From assembly GCA_903820565.1 (NCBI GenBank), contig CAIJHZ010000099.1, positions 1-33,714 on the forward strand: DNA of 33,714 nt, read 5' to 3'. The notes below the pieces were generated by a model that worked only from the letters and a program-made list of their open reading frames with translations, was not told where the DNA came from and did not search any database. Source of the DNA: an uncultured Actinomycetes bacterium (GTDB lineage Bacteria > Actinomycetota > Actinomycetes > Nanopelagicales > Nanopelagicaceae). Positions 10,391 through 21,525 of the stretch are shown here, piece by piece (the stretch's first letter is position 1; the number at the start of each line of letters is the position of its first letter). The position numbers and the translations under genes were made by a program.

Positions 10391-11116
10391 ATGGAACCGA
10401 TTGCAGATAGCGAGATCAAGCGCGTCTTGGTCATCAACGCCCACCCCGACGATTCAGATTTTGGGGCATCAGGAACAATCGCCCAATGGGTGAAAAAGGG
10501 AATTGAAATTGCCTATGTTTTCTGTACCAATGGCGATCAAGGCGGCGAAGAGTCTGGTTTCACAAAAGAAGAGATGCCAGCAATTCGTCAGCGCGAACAA
10601 CGTGCAGCCGGTGCAGCCATTGGTGTTTCCGATATAACTTTCTTGAATTATGTTGATGGACACTTGATGCCAACAATTGAGTTGCGTAAAGATATTGTCC
10701 GACAGATTCGAATTTCGAAGCCAGATCGCATTGTGTGCCAAAGCCCAGAACGCAATTGGGAGCGCATCGGAGCTAGTCATCCTGATCATTTAGCTGCAGG
10801 AGAAGCCACAATTCAGGCTGTTTATCCTGATTCTCGAAATCCATTTGCCTTTACTGACTTGCTTGAAAACGAAGGTCTACAACCATGGCGCGTTAAGGAA
10901 ATTTGGGTATCTGGATTTGGACAACCTGATCACTGGGTGGATATCACAGATACCTTTGATTTGAAGATGGCAGCGTTGCACGCACATGCATCACAAACTG
11001 CACATAACAAAGAGCTAGAAAATATGGTTCGTGAATGGGGTCAACGCAACGCGGGAATTGGCGGGCTACCTGAAGGTCGTATTGCTGAAGCTTTTAAAAT
11101 TGTAAATACTAATTAA
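10391..11116 (+). CDS. PIG-L / LmbE family metal-dependent deacetylase
   Basis: A zinc-dependent N-deacetylase fold of 241 aa. The metal-binding signature AHPDDSDFGASGTIA lies near residues 16-30, and the second metal motif SHPDHLAAGEA near 130-140. Family members remove acetyl groups from GlcNAc-linked substrates; actinobacterial relatives include MshB and Mca of the mycothiol pathway. This one is shorter than those (about 290-300 aa) and lies beside no mycothiol gene, so the substrate is unknown. It is one of only two plus-strand genes in the window. Its ATG is two bases from the alternative upstream ATG of the divergent pcrA, and a TAGGCT box six bases before its ATG suggests leaderless transcription. 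It converges on the cyclophilin gene with a 17-nt gap and no terminator. Confidence 0.85.
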   Translation: MEPIADSEIKRVLVINAHPDDSDFGASGTIAQWVKKGIEIAYVFCTNGDQGGEESGFTKEEMPAIRQREQRAAGAAIGVSDITFLNYVDGHLMPTIELRKDIVRQIRISKPDRIVCQSPERNWERIGASHPDHLAAGEATIQAVYPDSRNPFAFTDLLENEGLQPWRVKEIWVSGFGQPDHWVDITDTFDLKMAALHAHASQTAHNKELENMVREWGQRNAGIGGLPEGRIAEAFKIVNTN

Positions 11117-11133
11117 AGCCAGGAAAATTAGAT

Positions 11134-11787
11134 CTAGTTAGAAACAGTCACGCGTGTAATTGCAATTGTTTGGTTAGGCGTGCCATCGGCACCACCACCT
11201 TTTACCCCTGCACTTGCAATTGCTTTCACAATATCTAAACCTTGCGTGATCGTGCCCCAGATTGTGTAGTTAGCTCCAAGAGTTGTGTCTGCAAAGACTA
11301 AGAAGAATTGGCTTCCATTTGTTCCTGGACCTGAATTAGCCATTGCAACTGTTCCGGCTGGATAATTATTAATAGTTGCGACAGGTAAGTTTTCATCGCC
11401 ATATGTGAACCGTGGCCCACCACCACCGGTAGCTGTTGGATCCCCACACTGCAAAACATAAAGCCCTTGAGTAGTTAAACGATGACATAAAGAGTTATTG
11501 AAGTATCCACCCTTAGCCAAAGTTGCTAACTGAGTAATCGTAATTGGCGCCTTTGCTCCAACAGTTGTGACAACAATGTTTCCGCAATTTGTTTCGAAGG
11601 TAAATGTGCGAACTAATTTCTTTGGAAGTTTTTGAGCAGGTGCAACATCTTTTGGAGAGTGTCCCGTTGCTTTTGTTGGTGCACATTTGAGAGCTATAAC
11701 ATTCTGTGCCTTACCCTTTGCTTCAGCAAATGCAGTTGGCCCAAGCACTACGTTTATTGCCAGAATTGCAATAAGTGTGCGCTTCAC
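11134..11787 (-). CDS. Secreted cyclophilin-type peptidyl-prolyl cis-trans isomerase
   Basis: It speeds proline isomerisation during folding of exported proteins. An N-terminal signal peptide (MKRTLIAILAINVV..., likely cut after AFAEA) is followed by about 50 linker residues and a cyclophilin domain with FETNCGNIVV, the CHR segment holding the catalytic arginine, MANSGPGTNGSQFFLVF and IWGTITQGLDIV. The track starts at 11805, but the GTG at 11787 has GGGAG five bases upstream and puts the signal peptide at the very N-terminus, so I use 217 aa. There is no lipobox cysteine, so it should be released or wall-held rather than lipid-anchored. It lies 39 nt after the guaA coding region and may be co-transcribed with it. 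Confidence 0.88.
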   Translation of the reverse strand: MKRTLIAILAINVVLGPTAFAEAKGKAQNVIALKCAPTKATGHSPKDVAPAQKLPKKLVRTFTFETNCGNIVVTTVGAKAPITITQLATLAKGGYFNNSLCHRLTTQGLYVLQCGDPTATGGGGPRFTYGDENLPVATINNYPAGTVAMANSGPGTNGSQFFLVFADTTLGANYTIWGTITQGLDIVKAIASAGVKGGGADGTPNQTIAITRVTVSN

Positions 11788-11844
11788 GGTGGCTCCCTTT
11801 GACATGTGTAAATGATAATTCTAAATCCTGTGAAAACCCTTAAT

Positions 11845-13395
11845 TTATTCCCATTCAATGGTGCCAGGCGGCTTGCTTGTTACATCTAAGACCACGCGAT
11901 TAACCTCGCGGACCTCGTTTGTTATGCGGGTAGAGATTTTCTCAAGAATTTCATAGGGAACACGGGACCAATCGGCGGTCATGGCATCTTCAGATGAGAC
12001 TGGACGCAGGACGATTGGGTGACCATAGGTGCGCCCATCGCCTTGCACTCCAACACTTCGTACATCTGCAAGCAAAACAACTGGGCACTGCCAAATCTCA
12101 CGATCAAGTCCAGCTAATTTCAATTCTGCGCGAGCTATTGCATCTGCTTCACGCAATAGATCTAAACGCTCTTGTGTCACCGAACCGATAATTCGAATAC
12201 CAAGCCCAGGTCCAGGAAAAGGTTGACGCCACACAATCTCTTCTGGCAGGCCAAGCTCTAATCCAACTTGACGAACTTCATCTTTAAACAATGTACGAAG
12301 TGGTTCAACCAAAGTGAACTGCAAATCATCTGGTAACCCTCCAACATTGTGATGCGACTTTATGTTTGCTGTTCCGGTTCCGCCACCTGATTCAACGACA
12401 TCTGGATACAAGGTTCCTTGAACTAAGAACTCAACTTCTCCCCCAGCTGCGATATCTCGTGCTGCTGCTTCAAAGGATCTAATAAATTCACGGCCAATTA
12501 TCTTTCGCTTTTCTTCAGGGTCTGTCACATCTTTGAGAGCATCTAGGAATTGAGTTTTCGCATCAATCACGACAAGCTGCACGCCGGTAGATGCAACAAA
12601 GTCACGCTCTACTTGTTCTGCTTCACCTTTGCGCAATAAACCATGATCGACAAACACACATGTCAGTTGATTACCAACTGCCTTTTGGATAATTGCTGCA
12701 GCGACGGCTGAATCAACACCACCTGAAAGTCCGCAAATAACTCTCTTGCTTCCAATAATTTCTCGTGCTTTTGCTATCTCTGTTTCTGCAATATTTGCCG
12801 TTGTCCATGTTGCATCGCACTTTGCAATATTGATGAGCCAATTGCGCAAAATTGCTTGACCATGCTCGCTGTGCAAAACCTCTGGATGAAACTGAACGCC
12901 AGCTAACTTTCCAGTTGCATCTTCAAAAGCTGCAATCGGCGTATCTTCGGTAACTGCACACACAGAAAATCCTGCAGGAGCTGTCGTAACAGCATCGCCA
13001 TGTGACATCCAAACTTTTTGCTGGGCTGGCAATCCCGTAAAAATCTTCGAACCTGGTTGAACAGTTGTTTCTGTGCGACCAAACTCTGATTTACCAGTCT
13101 GGCTAACAACACCGCCAAGGGCAGCTGCCATCGCTTGAAAGCCGTAACAAATTCCAAAGACCGGAATCCCTAGTGAAAATATTGCCGCGTCAATCGCAGG
13201 TGCATTTTCTGTGTACACACTGGAAGGCCCACCAGACAAAATAATTGCACTTGGATTTTTGGCTGTAACTTCAGAGGCAGTTATTGATGATGGAACGATT
13301 TCAGAGAAAACATTAGCTTCGCGAACCCGACGTGCAATTAATTGGGCGTACTGAGCACCAAAATCAACAACTAGGACTCCGTGCGATTCAGCCAC
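11845..13395 (-). CDS. guaA: GMP synthase (glutamine-hydrolysing)
   Basis: It converts XMP to GMP using glutamine and ATP. At 516 aa it is standard. The N-terminal class I glutaminase domain shows [24 protein letters not shown] with the nucleophilic Cys, and [14 protein letters not shown] with the His-Glu pair. The ATP-pyrophosphatase domain shows [15 protein letters not shown]. The dimerisation domain shows [13 protein letters not shown] and the invariant C-terminus [11 protein letters not shown]. The start codon is GTG at 13395, overlapping the end of guaB3 by 8 nt. It is the terminal enzyme of the guaB-guaB3-guaA run. Confidence 0.98.
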   Translation of the reverse strand: MAESHGVLVVDFGAQYAQLIARRVREANVFSEIVPSSITASEVTAKNPSAIILSGGPSSVYTENAPAIDAAIFSLGIPVFGICYGFQAMAAALGGVVSQTGKSEFGRTETTVQPGSKIFTGLPAQQKVWMSHGDAVTTAPAGFSVCAVTEDTPIAAFEDATGKLAGVQFHPEVLHSEHGQAILRNWLINIAKCDATWTTANIAETEIAKAREIIGSKRVICGLSGGVDSAVAAAIIQKAVGNQLTCVFVDHGLLRKGEAEQVERDFVASTGVQLVVIDAKTQFLDALKDVTDPEEKRKIIGREFIRSFEAAARDIAAGGEVEFLVQGTLYPDVVESGGGTGTANIKSHHNVGGLPDDLQFTLVEPLRTLFKDEVRQVGLELGLPEEIVWRQPFPGPGLGIRIIGSVTQERLDLLREADAIARAELKLAGLDREIWQCPVVLLADVRSVGVQGDGRTYGHPIVLRPVSSEDAMTADWSRVPYEILEKISTRITNEVREVNRVVLDVTSKPPGTIEWE

Positions 13396-14499
13396 GATGA
13401 ATAAGAACCTCTACGCGCTGGAACTCTTTCACATCTGAATAACCACACGTTGCCATTGCGCGACGAAGTGCACCGAATAAATTCATCGATCCATCTGAAG
13501 TATGTGATGGTCCGAGCAAGATCTCTTCAAGAGTTCCAACAGTTCCAACATTGACACGTTCGCCACGAGGTAAAACTGGGTGATGAGCTTCAGATCCCCA
13601 GTGCCAGCCAAGTCCAGGTGCTTCGATTGCCTTTGCAAGTGGTGAACCCATCATTACTGCGTCAGCACCACAAGCAATCGCTTTTGCGATGTCACCACTT
13701 CGGCCAACTGCGCCATCAGCAATCACATGAACATAACGTCCACCTGATTCATCAAGATATTCACGACGAGCAGATGCAACTTCAGCAACTGCTGATGCCA
13801 TGGGCACTTCGACACCTAAAACTTTACGCGTTGTGTGTGTAGCACCGCCACCAAATCCGACCAATACACCTGCAGCACCGGCACGCATTAAGTGCAATGC
13901 AGCTGTTGATGTTGCAACTCCACCGACAATGACGGGAACATCTAATTCGTAAATAAACTTCTTAAGGTTAAGCGCTTCGCCTTCAGGGGCAACATGTTCG
14001 GCAGAAACAGTTGTGCCACGAATTACAAATATATCTACGCCAGCTGCAATAACTGCCTTGTGGAACTCTGCTGTGCGAGCGGGTGATAGTGAAGCAGCAA
14101 CGGTTACGCCAGACTCACGAATTTGCTGAATACGATCCTTGATTAATTCTGGACGGATTGGAGCGCTATAAATTTCTTGCATGCGCTTAGTTGCATGCTT
14201 ATCTGGCATCGACGCAATTTCACCTAGTGGAATGCGTGGATCCTCATACCGCGTCCACAATCCCTCCAGGTTTAGTACTCCTAGTCCACCAAGCTTTCCA
14301 ATAGCGATAGCTGTTTCAGGTGAAACTACAGAATCCATTGGTGCTGCCATCATTGGTAGCTCAAATTTGTAGGCATCGATTTGCCACGCTGTGGAAACAT
14401 TTTCAGGATCGCGCGTACGACGGCTTGGGACAATTGCAATGTCATCAAATGAATATGCTGTTCTGGCACGTTTTCCAGGTGCAATTTCGATGTTATTCA

Positions 14500-14500
<1 letters not shown>
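13388..14500 (-). CDS. guaB3: GuaB3 family IMP dehydrogenase paralogue
   Basis: A 370-residue (beta/alpha)8 protein of the IMPDH/GMP reductase superfamily without CBS domains. The N-terminus [20 protein letters not shown] and the '[11 protein letters not shown]' segment are typical of the actinobacterial GuaB3 clade. Aligning the catalytic loop with the neighbouring GuaB ([10 protein letters not shown]) gives GGGATHTTR, so the nucleophilic cysteine is a histidine (about residue 222). Standard IMPDH chemistry through a Cys adduct is therefore not expected. A GMP reductase role has been reported for cyanobacterial GuaB3, as I recall, but the missing Cys argues against simply copying that here. 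Its start shares one base with the guaB stop (TAATG). Confidence 0.9.
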
Positions 14501-15648
<1,148 letters not shown>

Positions 15649-15659
15649 CTATCGGGGCT

Positions 15660-16538
15660 TTAGAGCCCTACTGCACGCTCAATTTCATTACAGGCATGGG
15701 TTAAATCCTGCGCAACCACAACATCTGCACATGTTTCACGATCCCACCCTGGTCCGCCCACGATGACTCGAGGGGCTGGACGCACTGCCGGGAGCTCGTT
15801 GAAAAATTTCGGGTCAGAATTCTGTTCAAGCTGGGCCCATAAAAATACAGCTGGTGGTGCGGTGCGATTAACCATTCCAGAAATCGCTTCAAGAGGAGTT
15901 CTGGCTCCTAAGAAAAATGTTTCAATTCCTTTTTCAGCTAAGGCCGCAGCTAGTGCATGTAATGCCAAACAATGGAGCTCTTCTCCGACCGAGGCAAGTA
16001 AAACTGGGTGAGAATTTACAGGTTCTTTAATATCTGAAACACCTTCACGGAGCAATCTCTTAATCATCTCTGAAAGCATGTGCTCTACTTCAATACCAGC
16101 ACCAGTTGCCGCCCACTCATCTCCGACTAAAAACAAAAGCGGGACAATGACTTCAGTCCACGATGCAATGACACCGCTGTCTACAATATCTTTGCGAAGT
16201 ACCGTTTCAATAAAACCCTTGTCCAATGATTTAGCTGCTCGATATAGTGAATTAACAACTTCTTCACGTACCTCAAAATCTTCGACTAAATCCTCAACTG
16301 ATAACAACCCCTTATGGGCCTTGGCCTTAATTGCAGCATCACACGGTGCAACTCCACTTGTGATCAAACGGCGCATCAGAATCAGTTTTGCTAAATCACT
16401 TGGGTGATAGCGTCGATGTTCGCCAGCTTCATGGGCCGAGGGGCCCAGCCCATATCGACGATCCCAGGTTCGAAGAGTCGCAGGTGCCACACCTATGCGG
16501 CGAGCAACCGCCGCTACAGTTAAAAGCTCCTCATCCAT
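15660..16538 (-). CDS. MerR-family regulator with cobalamin-binding domain (CarH/LitR-like photoreceptor candidate)
   Basis: A 292-residue transcription factor. Residues 5-75 form a MerR winged helix (VAAVARRIGVAPATLRTWDRRYG, then HRRY). Residues about 95-165 form a helical bundle with W142-x9-E152-H153 (EWAATGAGIEVEH), which matches the Wx9EH cap signature that holds adenosylcobalamin in CarH. Residues about 178-290 form a Rossmann-like B12 domain with E187-L-H189, equivalent to the ExH lower-axial ligand, though the G usually found three residues after the His is A192. In CarH/LitR proteins light breaks the Co-C bond, the tetramer falls apart and repression ends. By inference this is a light-dependent repressor. 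It is divergent from whiB across about 110 nt; guaB follows 44 nt later. Confidence 0.85.
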   Translation of the reverse strand: MDEELLTVAAVARRIGVAPATLRTWDRRYGLGPSAHEAGEHRRYHPSDLAKLILMRRLITSGVAPCDAAIKAKAHKGLLSVEDLVEDFEVREEVVNSLYRAAKSLDKGFIETVLRKDIVDSGVIASWTEVIVPLLFLVGDEWAATGAGIEVEHMLSEMIKRLLREGVSDIKEPVNSHPVLLASVGEELHCLALHALAAALAEKGIETFFLGARTPLEAISGMVNRTAPPAVFLWAQLEQNSDPKFFNELPAVRPAPRVIVGGPGWDRETCADVVVAQDLTHACNEIERAVGL

Positions 16539-16587
16539 GGCTCAATCGTGGCGTGAAGTGGCCCAACTCACCACCTGAAAACGCCCT

Positions 16588-16622
16588 TTGAACAACTTTT
16601 GGAGCGTTGACACTTGAACAAC
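16588..16622. repeat. Direct repeat TTGAACAAC x2 in the divergent regulator/whiB region
   Basis: TTGAACAAC occurs perfectly at 16588-16596 and 16614-16622, start-to-start distance 26 nt, with TTGACA at 16607-16612 between them. The right copy overlaps the predicted -35 box of whiB. Such placement suits an operator, possibly for the adjacent MerR-type regulator, but there is no direct evidence and two 9-mers could be chance in an AT-leaning spacer. Confidence 0.4.
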
Positions 16623-16642
16623 CTATGGCGCGGTTGTACAGT
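16614..16642 (+). promoter_or_regulatory. Predicted leaderless promoter of whiB
   Basis: TTGAAC (16614-16619), a 17-nt spacer and TACAGT (16637-16642) form a good -35/-10 pair. The ATG at 16649 begins exactly six bases after the -10 box, so transcription would start at the A of the start codon. No Shine-Dalgarno sequence precedes that ATG, which supports a leaderless mRNA and the choice of 16649 as the start. Confidence 0.6.
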
Positions 16643-16648
16643 CAGGAC

Positions 16649-16951
16649 ATGGCTGAAACTTCACGTTTACCCCGTCCCGTTGCCGATGAATGGGAATGGC
16701 AGTACCAGGGTGTGTGCCGCGATCTTCCTTCCGAGATGTTTTTCCATCCAGATGGGGAACGCGGACCTCGGCGACGCAATCGTGAAAATACTGCAAAAGC
16801 TATTTGCGCATCATGTCCTGTAATCGCCGCATGCCGTGCGCACGCTCTTGCAGTGCAAGAGCCATATGGAATTTGGGGAGGCTTATCTGAGGATGATCGC
16901 CTTGCCATCATCGGAAAAGATATTAAGCCAGATATTTCGCACGCCTCGTAA
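16649..16951 (+). CDS. WhiB-family iron-sulfur regulator
   Basis: A small Fe-S transcription factor specific to Actinobacteria, partnering with the primary sigma factor. Four cysteines, C23, C53, C56 and C62 (GVC...CASCPVIAAC), form the CxxCx5C cluster site, followed by the YGIWGGLSEDDR turn and a short basic/acidic tail. The track begins at a TTG (16607) that lies within promoter-like sequence. I choose ATG 16649, giving 100 aa. Position next to the groES-groEL and tsa genes corresponds to whiB3 of M. tuberculosis (whiD in Streptomyces, as I recall), but I have not established orthology from sequence. It could be controlled by the divergent MerR/B12 regulator. Confidence 0.93.
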   Translation: MAETSRLPRPVADEWEWQYQGVCRDLPSEMFFHPDGERGPRRRNRENTAKAICASCPVIAACRAHALAVQEPYGIWGGLSEDDRLAIIGKDIKPDISHAS

Positions 16952-16980
16952 TTTTCTTCCTCCTAAGAAGAATAGAAAAA

Positions 16981-17016
16981 GCCCCGCAGATAAAATCCGC
17001 GGGGCTTTTTTCTTTT
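16981..17016. terminator. Bidirectional rho-independent terminator between whiB and groEL
   Basis: GCCCCGC (16981-16987) pairs with GCGGGGC (16999-17005). Inside it, past one A/C mismatch, GAT pairs with ATC. The stem is followed on the plus strand by TTTTTTCTTTTT and preceded by GAAAAA, which becomes a U-run on the minus strand. It can end both the rightward whiB transcript and the leftward groES-groEL transcript. Confidence 0.9.
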
Positions 17017-17019
17017 TAA

Positions 17020-18660
<1,641 letters not shown>

Positions 18661-18948
18661 TTACTTCTCGATTACAGCGAGAATGTCGCGAGCTGAAAGA
18701 ACAAGTAGATCTTCTCCACCGTGCTTGATTTCAGTTCCGCCGTACTTGCTGTAAAGAACTACATCGCCAACTTTGACATCCATTGGAACGCGCACGCCAT
18801 CATCAAAGCGACCTGGGCCTACTGCGATAACAGTGCCTTCCTGTGGCTTCTCTTTTGCTGTATCTGGAATAACAAGACCTGATGCTGTTGTTGTTTCAGC
18901 CTCATTTGTCTTGATAACGATGCGATCTTCTAGTGGCTTAATTGCCAT
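18661..18948 (-). CDS. groES: Co-chaperonin GroES
   Basis: The 10-kDa heptameric lid of GroEL. The 95-residue protein has PLEDRIVIK at the N-terminus, the mobile loop with [18 protein letters not shown] (residues about 21-38), the [16 protein letters not shown] core and the ending [16 protein letters not shown] sits eight bases before the ATG. It is the first gene of the groES-groEL operon, with a heat-shock-type operator directly upstream. Confidence 0.98.
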   Translation of the reverse strand: MAIKPLEDRIVIKTNEAETTTASGLVIPDTAKEKPQEGTVIAVGPGRFDDGVRVPMDVKVGDVVLYSKYGGTEIKHGGEDLLVLSARDILAVIEK

Positions 18949-19001
18949 TGGGTTGACTCCTTCTAGTTTTTATAACGTGTTGATTCCTCGTGCGCCCCGA
19001 A

Positions 19002-19028
19002 TTAGCAGACTCGGGTCGTGAGTGCTAA
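19002..19028. promoter_or_regulatory. CIRCE operator (HrcA binding site)
   Basis: TTAGCAGAC - 9 nt - GAGTGCTAA matches the consensus TTAGCACTC-N9-GAGTGCTAA at 16 of 18 arm positions, with the right arm perfect. It covers the predicted transcription start of groES-groEL, so HrcA bound here would block initiation. hrcA itself is not in the window. Confidence 0.88.
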
Positions 19029-19033
19029 CGCAA

Positions 19034-19062
19034 ACTCTAGGCGTGCCATTCCCCTGCAGCAA
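19034..19062 (-). promoter_or_regulatory. Promoter of groES-groEL
   Basis: On the minus strand TTGCTG (19057-19062), a 17-nt spacer and TAGAGT (19034-19039) form a housekeeping-type promoter whose start point falls inside the CIRCE element. The arrangement matches HrcA-repressed chaperonin operons. It lies fully in the gap after the tsaD stop. Confidence 0.65.
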
Positions 19063-19070
19063 ATCGAGTT

Positions 19071-20102
19071 TTATAGGGAAACGGTCGTGACAGACAGGCT
19101 GGAATCAGCGTCAAAGGCCACTGGGCTGGGTGTGCGGCCGGCTGAAACCATAAGCGAGCCTAGGGCGGCGACCATGGCCCCGTTATCGGTGCAGAGACCT
19201 GGGCTTGGGATTCGCAGCTGAATCCCCGCCTTATCGCACCGTTGCTGGGCAACGGCTCGAAGTCGTGAATTTGCCGCTACCCCACCGGCAATTACAAGTG
19301 AATCAATACCAGTCTTCTTACATGCGGCAACTGCCTTTAAGAGCAGCACATCAACGATCGCTTCTTGGAATGAAGCTGCAACATCGGCTCGTGCATATTC
19401 AGGCGTTGCCTCTAAATATCTAGCAACGGCTGTTTTTAAACCTGAGAATGAAAAATCAAATGGCCGTGTTAGCCAATCATTGGAAGTTGTTAGTCCACGT
19501 GGAAATTCAATTGCAGTTGCACTTCCATCCTGTGCCAACTTATCAATGGCAGGACCACCCGGAAATCCCAACTTCATGACTCGAGCAATTTTGTCGAATG
19601 CTTCACCTGCTGCATCATCCATAGTTTCGCCAAGTTTTGTAATTGATCCAGTGATGTCATCTACTTGTAAAAGAGATGAATGCCCACCACTAACAAGTAA
19701 CGCAATTGTTGGTTCAAGTGGATTGATATGGGTTAAGGAATCGACAGAAACGTGGGCAGCTAAATGATTAACGGCATAAATTGGTTTGTTTAAACCAAGT
19801 GCAAGGCCTGCTGCTGATCCGACGCCAACTAATAGTGCACCAACTAATCCGGGTCCTCCAGTGACAGCAACTGCATCAATATCCTTTAGAGATAACTTAG
19901 AATCCTTCAGCGCCTGATGCAATGTCGGAATCATGGCTTCTAGATGGGCACGACTAGCAATTTCCGGGACGACTCCCCCAAAACGTGCATGTTCTTCCAC
20001 GCTAGATGCAATGACATTGGCAAGCAAAGTACGGCCACGGACTATTCCCACAGCTGTTTCATCACACGATGTTTCAATTCCTATGACAATTGGCTCACTC
20101 AT
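19071..20102 (-). CDS. tsaD: tRNA N6-adenosine threonylcarbamoyltransferase
   Basis: With TsaB and TsaE it moves the threonylcarbamoyl group from TC-AMP to A37 of ANN-decoding tRNAs. At 343 aa it is normal. The ASKHA fold shows [15 protein letters not shown] at the N-terminus, the metal-binding NHLAAH (HxxxH) near residue 110, [26 protein letters not shown] and [12 protein letters not shown]. The start overlaps the rimI stop by 4 nt (ATGA). The three tsa genes plus rimI form one chain. Confidence 0.97.
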   Translation of the reverse strand: MSEPIVIGIETSCDETAVGIVRGRTLLANVIASSVEEHARFGGVVPEIASRAHLEAMIPTLHQALKDSKLSLKDIDAVAVTGGPGLVGALLVGVGSAAGLALGLNKPIYAVNHLAAHVSVDSLTHINPLEPTIALLVSGGHSSLLQVDDITGSITKLGETMDDAAGEAFDKIARVMKLGFPGGPAIDKLAQDGSATAIEFPRGLTTSNDWLTRPFDFSFSGLKTAVARYLEATPEYARADVAASFQEAIVDVLLLKAVAACKKTGIDSLVIAGGVAANSRLRAVAQQRCDKAGIQLRIPSPGLCTDNGAMVAALGSLMVSAGRTPSPVAFDADSSLSVTTVSL

Positions 20103-20545
20103 GAAAGCTCCAATCGCATGACTTGCGCATCAAGACCAGCACCAAAATAATCTTTACGAACATTAAGTGTGGAGTACCCCAATGATTGATAGAGCCCAAT
20201 AGCTGCTGCGTTATCAACTTTTACTTCAAGCATCATCGCTGTTGATCCTTGAGCAGTGGCCCAATCCGTAATCAACGACATAAGCGCTTTTGCAATGCCT
20301 TTTCCGCGATGCTCAGGCACAACCCCCACAGTCAAAATGTCAGCCTCTACCGCCCCTGGTGCAAACACTCCTGCATAGCCAAGGATGTTTTGCTCTTCAT
20401 CTACGGCAACAACAAAGTGGCGGGTTGGAGTTGAAAACTCTTCTTTGTATTGGGTTGCAGACCATGGCGAGTAAGGGAAAAGTTCTTTATCAAGGGAAGC
20501 AAAAACCGGAAGATCAAAGGCGTTGGCTTCGCGGTAGATAGTCAT
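20099..20545 (-). CDS. rimI: GNAT acetyltransferase, RimI (ribosomal protein S18 alanine N-acetyltransferase) family
   Basis: A 148-residue GNAT domain with the acetyl-CoA loop [15 protein letters not shown] (residues about 77-91), [19 protein letters not shown] and the C-terminal [14 protein letters not shown]. These, along with its place between tsaB and tsaD, support RimI. Some actinobacterial RimI proteins acetylate a broader set of substrates, so the strict S18 role is inferred. It overlaps both neighbours by ATGA. Confidence 0.88.
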   Translation of the reverse strand: MTIYREANAFDLPVFASLDKELFPYSPWSATQYKEEFSTPTRHFVVAVDEEQNILGYAGVFAPGAVEADILTVGVVPEHRGKGIAKALMSLITDWATAQGSTAMMLEVKVDNAAAIGLYQSLGYSTLNVRKDYFGAGLDAQVMRLELS

Positions 20546-21078
20546 AACCGATCCGCCGTTGCAACCGCATCTGGCCTGCGCAAATATATTGGCTCTGTGA
20601 TGTTTCCTGGCAAATTAACTAGTGCTTGCATGTCAGGAAATAGATCTGCATGGATTAAGGCACCTGAGACATCTGTGGGGAAATTTACTGCAGGTTCGCC
20701 AACGCGCATGCCATCTGTGTATCTAGCCCAGTAAACTTCTTTGCGTCGAGCATCAACGGTAATAATAAAATCTCTCTCGCTAATCTGGGCAGCGATTGCA
20801 TCTAGTGAACACACTCCACGAACTGGGATTTCGCGAGCCAATGCAAAACTTTGTGCAAATGCAATTCCAACTCTTAATCCCGTAAATGGTCCAGGGCCCA
20901 TACCAACTACAACTTCATCGACATCGCTAACTGCTAGTGCCTCTTGCACCAATGCAGGTAGAGATGGGCCATGAGCTGTTGCGCCATCTTTGTAACCAAT
21001 AAATACAACGCTATCACCATCAATGATGGCAACAGATGTTCGCGAAGTGGAAGTATCGATCGCTAGAACTTTACTCAT
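20542..21078 (-). CDS. tsaB: tRNA threonylcarbamoyladenosine biosynthesis protein TsaB
   Basis: An ASKHA-fold partner that binds TsaD and TsaE in t6A synthesis. The length of 178 aa is on the short side for the family (about 200-230). Visible are VLAIDTSTSRTSVAII, GMGPGPFTGLRVGIAFAQSFA and DARRKEVYWARY. It lacks the HxxxH metal site of TsaD, as expected. It is linked to tsaE and rimI by 4-nt overlaps. Confidence 0.93.
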   Translation of the reverse strand: MSKVLAIDTSTSRTSVAIIDGDSVVFIGYKDGATAHGPSLPALVQEALAVSDVDEVVVGMGPGPFTGLRVGIAFAQSFALAREIPVRGVCSLDAIAAQISERDFIITVDARRKEVYWARYTDGMRVGEPAVNFPTDVSGALIHADLFPDMQALVNLPGNITEPIYLRRPDAVATADRL

Positions 21079-21509
21079 ATTGAAAACCCCACCCAGCGAT
21101 TCCCGACAGGCTTGATCTCCACTTTTCTAACTTCATCGTCACGATCAATTGTGATCTCTAATCGATCATCACTCAACCGTGCAGATTCTGCACCGCCCCA
21201 TTCGATCAATGTGATGGAACCTGCAATATCTAGGTCTAAATCATCAAGGTAAAGATTGGGGTTTTCTGAATCAATCAAGCGATACGCATCGACGTGAATA
21301 AATGGCACTCTAGCTTTGTGGACCCGTGAAATAACAAATGTAGGTGAAGTGATGCCTGTAATTCCTAGGCCCACACCAACACCTTGAGCTAAGACTGTTT
21401 TACCTGCACCGAGTGGGCCGTTTACAAGTACAAGATCGCCAGCTCGAAGATATCCCGACAGTTTTACTCCGAGATTAAGCATCTCTTCAGCGGTAGCAAT
21501 TGGGATCAC
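21075..21509 (-). CDS. tsaE: tRNA threonylcarbamoyladenosine biosynthesis ATPase TsaE
   Basis: A small P-loop ATPase (144 aa) that resets the TsaBD complex. Visible are the Walker A GPLGAGKTVLAQGV, TSPTFVISRVH, HVDAYRL and LIEWGG, all hallmarks of the family. The start codon is GTG at 21509. No Shine-Dalgarno sequence precedes it, but a TATCCT box ends six bases upstream, hinting at leaderless transcription. It is the first gene of the tsaE-tsaB-rimI-tsaD chain and lies just after the terminator of the transporter operon. Confidence 0.94.
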   Translation of the reverse strand: MIPIATAEEMLNLGVKLSGYLRAGDLVLVNGPLGAGKTVLAQGVGVGLGITGITSPTFVISRVHKARVPFIHVDAYRLIDSENPNLYLDDLDLDIAGSITLIEWGGAESARLSDDRLEITIDRDDEVRKVEIKPVGNRWVGFSI

Positions 21510-21515
21510 TTACTA

Positions 21516-21521
21516 AGGATA
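21516..21521 (-). promoter_or_regulatory. Possible -10 box for a leaderless tsaE transcript
   Basis: TATCCT on the minus strand fits TAnnnT and ends six bases before the GTG of tsaE. The upstream terminator blocks readthrough, so a promoter is needed about here. The -35 region would fall inside the terminator loop (TTATCC at 17-nt spacing) and is a poor match, which limits confidence. Confidence 0.4.
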
Positions 21522-21525
21522 AAGT

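Noticed and set aside
16588-16620. CarH-type operator made of TnnACA units
   Set aside because: Three TnnACA strings occur, but they are spaced 18 and 8 nt, not the regular spacing of about 11 nt I recall for CarH; kept only as a direct repeat.
19071-19085. Terminator after tsaD
   Set aside because: Only a weak CCCT/AGGG pairing without a U-run; the gap is better explained by the groES promoter.
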